NCBI GenBank assembly: GCA_030562195.1
Contig: JAUJPP010000007.1
Location: 2,418,001 to 2,482,000, forward strand
Length of the DNA: 64,000 nt
Reading direction: 5' to 3'
Origin: Nipponacmea schrenckii
Taxonomy: Eukaryota; Mollusca; Gastropoda; Lottiidae
Position 1 is the stretch's first letter. Each line of letters starts with the position of its first letter. Positions 56,870-64,000 of this stretch are shown piece by piece. The notes under the pieces were generated by a model. That model was not told the origin of the DNA. It did no database searches and worked only from the letters and a program-made list of their open reading frames with translations. The position numbers were made by a program, and so were the translations under genes.

Positions 56870-57370
56870 TGTTTTGATGTCTGATCGTCTCATGCAGATG
56901 TACTTGTCTATTCCTTGGTTTTTGTGGTCATGTACTTGATCGCAGAATGATGAATCTGTCCATTTTATACACATGTACTTGTGTATTTTAAAACTAATTG
57001 TACATTGAAATGATATATGGTTTTTGCTGTCATGTACTTGGTCGCCGGAAGATAAATCTGTCCATTATTTACACATGTAATTGTGTATTTGAAAATAAAT
57101 TGTACGTTGAAATAATACGTGATTTTTTGCGGTCGTGTGCATGGCCTCGGGAACTATATATTACATCCATTTTATAAACAAATTGTAGGTTGAAAATCTG
57201 TCTATTCATGCACATGTACTTGTGTATTTTTAAACAAATTGTACGTGGAGTATTGTATATTTATTGTGGTCATGTACTTGATCGCCGGAACATATCTCTG
57301 TCCATTTGATACACATGTACTTGTGTATTTTTAGTATTTCAGACGAATTGTATATTGAGATATTATGTAT
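56870..57370 (+). repeat. Tandem array of about 115-bp units, copy within the LINE
   Basis: About four to five diverged units with CATGTACTTG(A/G)TCGCCGGAA, TCTGTCCATTT, ACACATGTACTTGTGTATTT and TTGTACGTTGAAAT. The same units, reversed, form 7501-8540 beside the Penelope-like element. Confidence 0.85.
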
Positions 57371-57529
57371 TTTCGATTTTATTTTATTTTTTTCTTTATT
57401 TTTTTTTTTTTTTTTTTTTTTTCAATGTATTGCCCCATGGGCTGAATGTGAGACAGGACCATGTCCTTGTGTATTGGGCCTGATTCTGACCCATGTAAAA
57501 TAAAGAGTTTATTATTATTATTATTATAA

Positions 57530-57601
57530 AAATCCAGAGGGTTGAAAAACTGTTAGCAAAAGTCAGAAGAATAGTTGGATATTTTCATAGAAGCACTACA
57601 G
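57530..57601 (+). pseudogene. hAT transposase, continuation after the LINE
   Basis: IQRVEKLLAKVRRIVGYFHR+STT, in frame with AMKALK at 55024 once the LINE is removed. The VGYFH-S motif follows the H..C.AHT motif in ZBED1-type transposases. A GTATTG donor-like site follows; no further exon is recognised before the next repeat. Confidence 0.85.
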
Positions 57602-57759
57602 GTATTGAATTTATTTTCTGATTTTTTGTAATTTGATTAACTTGTATTACATATTATATTTTACTTTTATTTATCATGTTATCATTTATAACATATATCA
57701 TTAACTATAATTGTTATTATAACAGTATTAGAGAACATTCGATAAAAAAAGTAAATCAT

Positions 57760-58860
57760 ATAAAACGTATCGTCACCAACATCCGTCCGTCCGTCCGTCC
57801 GTCCGTCCGTCCGTCCGTCGTCGGTCTGTCCCCCTGTCCACAATATTACTCGTAAACACTCTAGAGGGTGCAATTCTTAATGGATTTTGAAATTTGATTT
57901 GCGTATTTATGATCAGGCAAGGATGAACCCTTTTGAAAATCAGCTAAACGGAAAACATTTAGTATGAGTTCTTGCCCTTGTTCTGGAATGGCTCGTAAAC
58001 ACTCTACAATGTGCAAATCTTGACGGATTTGGATGGAACTTGGTGTGAGGGTGTGTTATAGCTCAAGGATGAACCCTATTGAAAATCAGCAAAATCGAAA
58101 AATATTTAGTATGAGTTATAGCCCTTGTTCTTGAAAACGCGTTCAATTTTAGCTTGTAAACACTCTTGAAAGATCAATTTTTAATGGATTTTGATGAAAC
58201 TTGGCTTGAATATCTGTTATCAACCAAGGATGACCCCTATTGAAAATCAGTTAAATCGAAAGATATTGAGTATTAGTTATTGCCCTTGTTTTGAAAACAC
58301 GTGTAATTTTTGGCTTGTAAACACTCTACAAAGCACAATTCTTGACCGATTTTGACAACACTTGCTGAAATTGTTTAATATCACCCAAGGATGAACCCTA
58401 TTGAAAATCAAAAGTATTGAAAAACATTTAGTATGAATTATTGCCCTTGTTCTATAAAATGTGTTCGATATTTGCCTCGTAAACACTGTACAAGTCACAA
58501 TTGAGCGGTTTTGACAAAACTTGGCATTATAATTTGTAATCACTCAAGGATGAACCCTATTGAAAATCAGATGAATCTCAAATTATTTAATATCAGTTAT
58601 TGCCCTTATTTTTGAAAAAGCGTCAAAATTCTAAACAAGGCACAATGCTTGAGAGGTTTTGGTGGAACTTGCTGAAATTGTTAATAATCACCGAAGGATA
58701 TGAACCCTGTTGAAAATAAGAAATATCACAAAATATTTGATATGAATTATAGCCCATGTTCTTTAAAGCGCGTTCGGTTTTTGGCTCGTAAACCCTTTTC
58801 AAGGCACAATTCCATACGGATTTTTATGGATTTTGTTGAATTTGTTTGTTATTGGGGGAT
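57760..58860 (+). repeat. ATACGCCC-family repeat, + strand copy
   Basis: A (CGTC)n tract at 57782-57815, then subrepeats (CTCGTAAACACTCTA, GGATGAACCCTATTGAAAAT, TTATTGCCCTTGTTCT). It lacks the TATACGCCC head (ATAAAACGTATCGTCACC instead) and breaks off near 58850. Non-coding. Confidence 0.8.
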
Positions 58861-59903
58861 ATTCAGACTCATAGGCTTAAATGTGGTCTGAGTATCATGG
58901 TCAGTTACGTCCCTTTTAAGATAACTCGACCAAGCTGGTCGCTCTGCTGAGTAGCTATGATTTGGATCTAGTCTTGAAGTTGAAACACTGCTGTGTATAT
59001 GATGTTCACAATATAATTAATGTTAAACAAAGTCTTATTTATCAATGTTCACCAAAGAACATACCAGTTATCACCCAAGAGTGAACCCTGTTAATAATCA
59101 AAAAAACTGAAAAATATATATGTTAAGTTATCAATCAGTACATAAAAAGTTAATAATTTCATTAATTTGAGAGTAGTCATGTTGTGAACATAGAGTTATA
59201 TATATGGTTGTGAACTATCTCTATACAATATAAAATCGGTGGGTTCGTTTTGCAACATTGCCCAACTCGCCGCATCGTGCCCAACTGCTTATAAAAGACC
59301 TGTAAAACGAAACTTTGGGTTTCTGATAAAATCTTTTAAGGCGTCATTTGTAACACATGAAACGAAATATTTTTTTTATCTGTTGTCCCGCTGCAAGTGT
59401 TTTATTTATAATTTCGACCTGTTAGGAAAATCGAAACTGTAATATATCTGGAATGGGACAAAAAATACAAGTTTGCAAAAATTCAGAATTCTCATATTAG
59501 ATGTGCCATATAATTCGGCAGTAGCTCAACCTACAATGGTTCTAGATAAGTCCCAGAATATCCTGGTGGATAAGACAGAGGCTGGAGTTGATTGGCTCCA
59601 CACTACCGTTGAGATACCCATTTATGCTCGATTATATTTACATATATTGAGATGCTTATATATTAGGTTTATGTTATTGCACATAGTAGATTGACTAGAG
59701 AACTATATACCAACTTAATACAGTTGCGTTTTAATTGAAACATCATTGTTAGATAATTGAAATTATAGTGGTCTGAACAGTACCAGAGTTATCTCCCTTT
59801 AGGATATCTGTGAATGCATATGTGTAATTTGGTGTCTGGGTAATCTGGATGGAAATTAGAAAAACAACACACTGTATCATGGCTGACTAATAATAATAAA
59901 ATA
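58861..59903. other. Intergenic sequence, no recognised gene
   Basis: ORFs of 67 codons (59239) and 73 codons (59473; SAVAQPTMVLDKSQNILVDK) show no known motif or splice context. Ends AATAATAATAAAATA before the next repeat. Confidence 0.4.
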
Positions 59904-61235
59904 CTAGAATTGTGAACAGCTCCGAGTGTGGCAACTATGCGTTATCCCATGGATTTCGAACATTTTGAAACTTATAACCTGCTAGCTTTCAATTCCGGTA
60001 CTTTTCAGCCTCCAATTGTGGAACAAGCGTAACAATATTGTTAGATCTATAGACAGCTGATGTCAAGGCCATTCTATATGGAAAATTTCAAGGTCATTGA
60101 AGGTGAAGGTCACAAGATTTAGAATTTCAAATTTTTAAAAAATTCAAACGGGCATAAATAATAAATGACGGACTAATTAAATTTTAAAGAAAATTTGCCA
60201 TTCTCGGAAAAATGGCGCATGCGCAACTAGCAATTGGAATTTTTTTCTTCTCGGGGGATACAAATTATTTTGTATAGCTAATATATATACTGTTTTTGCT
60301 TACATTCTTGAATTACACGGGATGTAGGGTCGCCTGAAATGAGATAAAAAACCGGAAGTCCCCACGCCCAAACCGGAAGTGATCAAAAAATTTTGATGAT
60401 ATATTTTTAATTGTGTTGCGTATTTATCTATATCCTGTAAATTTCAGATCGATCCGAACATTAGAGCCCGAAAGTGTAATATAACCGTCCAAAATTGCAA
60501 AATAGTCAGATTTCTGTGGGCTATAAAACCGGAAGTTAATATTTGTCATGCAATATCAGCACATCTATAGACAGCTGAGGTCAAGGACATTCTACATCTC
60601 AAATGTCAAGGTCATTGAAGGTCAAGGTCACGAGATATAGAGTTTTAAATTTTTGAAAAATTCGAACGGGCATAAAAAAAATTCAAATTCGAAAATCAAA
60701 ATTCTGTTCCCAACATTTTTTAGATAAAGTATCAAGGTTTTGATAGACACCAAAATCATAAAAATCGGTCAATAATTGGCGGACTTATTAAATTTTTAAG
60801 AAAATTTGCCATTTTTGAAAACTGCGCATGCGCAACATTCAATTTAATTTTTCTTCATCTCAGGGGATTAAAATCATTTAGTATAGCTAAAATATACTGT
60901 TTTTGTTTAGATTCTTGAATTACATGGGAAGCAGGGTCGCCCGACATGAGACGAAAAAAACGGAAGTCCCCACGCCCAAACCGGAAGTGATCAAAAAATT
61001 TTGATGATGTAGTTTTAATTGCGCTGCCTATCTATCTATATCCTGTAAATTTCAGACCGATCCGACTATTAGGGCCCGAGCTAGCTTGAAATCTTATTTG
61101 CATATTATGCAATTAGCCACTTTCGGGTTAGCGAAAATATTATGTTAGATATTCATTTTTGATTCCAGCCCATATAAAAACCATTGGTGAAAACAAAAAT
61201 AGTCTATCTTTTTCCGTTTGGGCTAGCGAGCTTCC

Positions 61236-61267
<32 letters not shown>
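59904..61267 (+). repeat. Poly(A)-tailed hairpin repeat, copy C
   Basis: Head CTAGAATTGTGAACAGCTCC, same subfamily as copy B; ends GGGCTAGCGAGCTTCCC + A31. Copy D begins at the next base, so the two are head-to-tail without spacer. Confidence 0.92.
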
Positions 61268-61269
<2 letters not shown>

Positions 61270-62796
61270 AGAACTGTGAACAGCTCCGAGCGTGGCAACT
61301 ATGCGTTATCCCATGGATTTCGAACATTTTGAAACTTCTAACCTGCTAGCTTTCAATTCCGGTACTTTTCAGCCTACAATTGTAAGCGTAAACTTTCCGC
61401 TATATAGGCAATTTTTTCTACTATAAGTTTCTACTATCAGTTCCTTATTAGATTTTTGTACATGTCTAAGATTTCGGTAGGATATTTACATAAATTCCAA
61501 ACCAAAATTTAAGTAGGTAGTAAGATGACAATTTGTCATGAAATTTAAACTCTCTATAGTCAAATTTAAACATTATTTTGTAACTTTGGTTGTAATTAAC
61601 ATAGAGAGAAAATTCAAGCTATGTGATAATTTGCTAATTCACAGCTTTATAATGAGATATTTTTTGAATTTGTATGCAAAAATTTTACAAAAAAAATAAA
61701 TAAATTTTTATTAGCAATTGGAATTTTTTTCTTCTCGAGGGATGCAAATTATTTTGTATAGCTAATGTATTGTTTTTGCTTACATTCTTGAATTACAGGG
61801 GATGTAGGGTCGCCTGAAATGAGATAAAAAAAAAAACGGAAGTCCCCACGCCTAAACCGGAAGTGATCAAAAAATTTTGATGATATATTTTTAATTGTGT
61901 TGCATATCTATCTATATCCTGTAGATTTCAGATCGATCCGAACATAAGAGCCCGAAAGTGTAACAGAACCGTCCAAAATTGCAAAATAGTCAGATTTCGG
62001 TGGGCTATAAAACCGGAAGTTAATATTTGTCATGCAATATCAGCACATCTATAGACAGCTGAGGTTAATGACATTCTACATCTCAAATGTCAAGGTCATT
62101 TAAGGTCAAGGTCACGAGATATAGAGTTTTAAATTTTCGAAAAATTCGAACGGGCATAAAAAAAATTCAAATTCGAAAATCAAAATTCTGTTCCCAACAT
62201 TTTTTAGATAAAGTATCAAGGTTTCGATAGACACCAAAATCATAAAAATCGGTTAATAATTGGCGGACTTATTAAATTTTTAAGAAAATTTGCCATTTTT
62301 GAAAACTGCGCATGCGCAACATTCAATTTAATTTTTCTTCATCTCAGGGGATTAAAATCATTTAGTATAGCTAAAATATACTGATTTTGTTTAGAATCTT
62401 GAATTACATCGGAAGCAGGGTCGCCCGACATGAGACGAAAAAACCGGAAGTCCCCACGCCCAAACCGGAAGTGATCAAAAAATTTTGATGATGTACTTTT
62501 AATTGCGCTGCCTATCTATCTATATCCTGTAAATTTCAGACCGATGCGACTATTAGGGCCCGAGCTAGCTTGAAATCTTATTTGCATACTATGCAATTAG
62601 CCACTTTCGGTTTAGCGAAAATTTCATGTTAGATATTCATTTTTGATTCCAGCCCATATAAAAAACATTGGTGAAAACAGAAATAGTCTATCTTTTTCCG
62701 TTTGGGCTAGCGAGCTTCCCAAAAAAAAAAAAAAAAAAAAAAAAAAAATAATCCGAACGAAAACAAAGCGTGGCAAATTTTATTTGCCACGCAATA
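61268..62796 (+). repeat. Poly(A)-tailed hairpin repeat, copy D
   Basis: Head CTAGAACTGTGAACAGCTCC, same subfamily as copy A; tail GGGCTAGCGAGCTTCCC + A29, TAATCCGAACG and the hairpin GCGTGGCAAA...TTTGCCACGC. The Lys-rich ORF running through the poly(A) is an artefact. Confidence 0.92.
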
Positions 62797-62829
62797 ATTC
62801 ATATAAAACATTCCCTCATTTGATGACAT

Positions 62830-63212
62830 GGTGTCATGCTTATTTTGTCCCCAGTCGTAATCTTATACATGAGAGAGCCAAATTTCACCAAAGAAAAAGT
62901 ACGTCAGACTGAGTTGGTGAAATCTCAAGTAAAACTTCAGGCTGCTGCTACTGTCCCTGCACCAGAGGTTAAGCAAGATGTTGAAGAAATAAAAAGAAAT
63001 TATCAGAAAAGTAAAGGTCAAAGTTCATATCAACAATATAAATTTCAACAGTGAAAGCCTGATAATCCACTGTGTGAGAGATGCAACTACAGACATAAAT
63101 TTAATAATTGTCGAGCAAAAGGTCAAAAATGTAGATCCCGTGGAGGTTATAATCATTATGGGGTGTGCTGTAGAAATAAAAATAAGAACAATAGAGGAAA
63201 GAAACCATTTTA
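62830..63212 (+). pseudogene. Ty3/Gypsy gag C-terminal part with zinc knuckle
   Basis: RNLIHERAKFHQRK in one frame then VRQTELVKSQVKLQ in another (a frameshift at about 62895), matching the capsid end of invertebrate Gypsy Gag. After a TGA at 63052: CERCNYRHKFNNC (CCHC knuckle) and a second, broken knuckle in which the second Cys is Arg (CRSRGGYNHYGVC). Stop at 63211. Gag of these elements packages the RNA; this copy is defective. The upstream LTR is not seen; repeat copy D abuts it. Confidence 0.8.
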
Positions 63213-64000
63213 AAAGCCTATGTTGAGAGAAGTTGTAGATCAGGAAGATTACAATTTGTATGAGATAGATAATACCACAAGAGAGTCTAAATAATAATTT
63301 TATTGAGGATCAGTAAATTGTGGTGATGCAGAAGAGACATGGAAGATCCATTTGAAGATTAGAAATGTTGATATAGAATTCAAAATAGATTCGGGTGCTG
63401 ATGTTACTGCAATAGGAGAAGAGGCCTAGAACATGATGAAACCTAGACCAGCTTTAAAACCGGTAAATACAGTCCTGGAGGTTTGCTAAATTGTAAAGGA
63501 AGATTTGTAGCTGAGACAAACTATAATCAACAACTTTACATGTTCAATTACATGTTCAATGTAGTATATGTAATCAGAAGCGAAAATCAAGGAATTCTAT
63601 TGAAAAGAGGGGTTGCTACTGCAATGAAGTTAATCAAACGTATTGAAGAGGTAAATCGTGATTCATTTGGTTCAAGTGGTGAAGTAAACTGTCAACCAGT
63701 ACGAATAAAATTGAAGCCAGATATTCAACCTTACAGCGTTTCAACAGCCCGTTATTTGACAAGATCTGAAGAGACTAAATGAAGCTGTCAAACGTGAAAG
63801 ACTTATGTTACCAATATTAGACGATATATCACCTAAGCTAGTAGGAATGAAAGTATTTTCAAAATTGGATGCTTCATCTGGATTTTACCAATTGCCATTA
63901 CATCCAGATAGTCAAAAATTAACAACATTCATAACTCCATTTGGAGGGTTCCATTTTAAGACAGTTCCCAAGTGGCCCAGAAATATTTCAGCGTGTCAGG
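63213..64000 (+). pseudogene. Ty3/Gypsy pol: protease and start of RT, decayed, runs off the window
   Basis: FKIDSGADVTAIGEEA (aspartic protease DSGA, about 63370-63427) is followed by a stop. Another frame at 63590-63780 reads LLKRGVATAMKLIKRIEEVN and VRIKLKPDIQPYSVSTAR, the protease-RT connector. From about 63776: LNEAVKRERLMLPILDDISP, then KVFSKLDASSGFYQLPLHPD (RT motif A) and KLTTFITPFGGFHFK, with a frame loss at about 63968 (VPKWPRN instead of the LPFGI..AP type). The RT catalytic YLDD and integrase lie outside the window, if present. Confidence 0.88.

Larger units (their letters stand above)
55031..57526 (+). mobile_element. 5'-truncated LINE inserted in the hAT transposase
   Basis: RT ORF 55034-56524, 3' UTR to about 56780, a T41 run (56822-56862), an array of 115-bp units (56870-57370), a second T run, then CCCATGTAAAATAAAGAGTT and (ATT)n at the end. 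TAAAAA duplications flank it. Truncation at the 5' end and a microsatellite tail are usual for CR1-like LINEs. The T runs and the 115-bp array inside may be a further nested insertion. Confidence 0.85.

Noticed and set aside
62643..62912. 89-codon ORF with a Lys run
   Set aside because: Reads through the poly(A) and hairpin of repeat copy D into the gag fragment; not a gene.

Overview
This is AT-rich invertebrate nuclear DNA, most likely from a mollusc. There are no bacterial-type operons. The one host gene is split by long introns. The rest is interspersed repeats, including CGTC-rich ATACGCCC elements, CCGGAAGT-rich elements, a tRNA-derived SINE, Penelope-like, LINE, hAT and Gypsy elements, and TTAA-flanked MITEs. 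The mollusc assignment is an inference from the repeat style, not a database match.

Host gene: eight exons on the + strand (1981-2046, 15888-16067, 22936-23121, 23190-23518, 27912-28305, 29198-29352, 31913-32096, 45666-45934) join with consistent phases into about 587 codons. They form the C-terminal part of a PARP14-like protein: macrodomain, KH-like linker, WWE-like domain, ART catalytic domain. The N-terminal part lies upstream of the window. The ART triad reads His-Tyr-Met, which predicts mono- rather than poly-ADP-ribosylation. AATAAA lies 63 bases after the stop. Just downstream, about 0.5 kb is duplicated (45.98-48.03 kb and 48.64-49.18 kb), and each copy carries a short exon-like block.

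The introns are crowded with mobile DNA. The 13.8-kb intron (2.0-15.9 kb) holds ATACGCCC elements, two TTAA MITEs and a Penelope-like element at about 7.7-13.0 kb. That element has a first ORF with a Ser/Thr-rich linker and an SGNH-hydrolase domain. Its second frame encodes RT plus a GIY-YIG nuclease. The two overlap in the -1 frame at a TTTAAAC heptamer placed directly before the ORF1 stop, so RT is probably made by -1 ribosomal frameshifting. This is the most interesting feature of the window. The 6.8-kb intron (16.1-22.9 kb) is CCGGAAGT-type repeat. The 13.6-kb intron (32.1-45.7 kb) has LINE fragments, a 5-kb foldback element with nested insertions (36.06-41.03 kb) and 21/24-bp minisatellites inside a LINE remnant.

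Downstream of the gene (46-64 kb): a hAT MITE with an exact 8-bp target duplication and an empty site in the paralogous copy; a decayed antisense multicopy invertebrate ORF (49.4-50.2 kb); a ZBED/hAT transposase (53.8-57.6 kb) broken by a 2.5-kb LINE with a TAAAAA target duplication; four copies in the window of a poly(A)-tailed, hairpin-bearing repeat; and a decayed Ty3/Gypsy gag-pol that runs off the right edge.

Only the PARP-like gene looks like a maintained host gene. The Penelope-like ORF1 and RT core are nearly intact; most other coding pieces are broken. All domain names rest on motif recognition by eye; no search was run.
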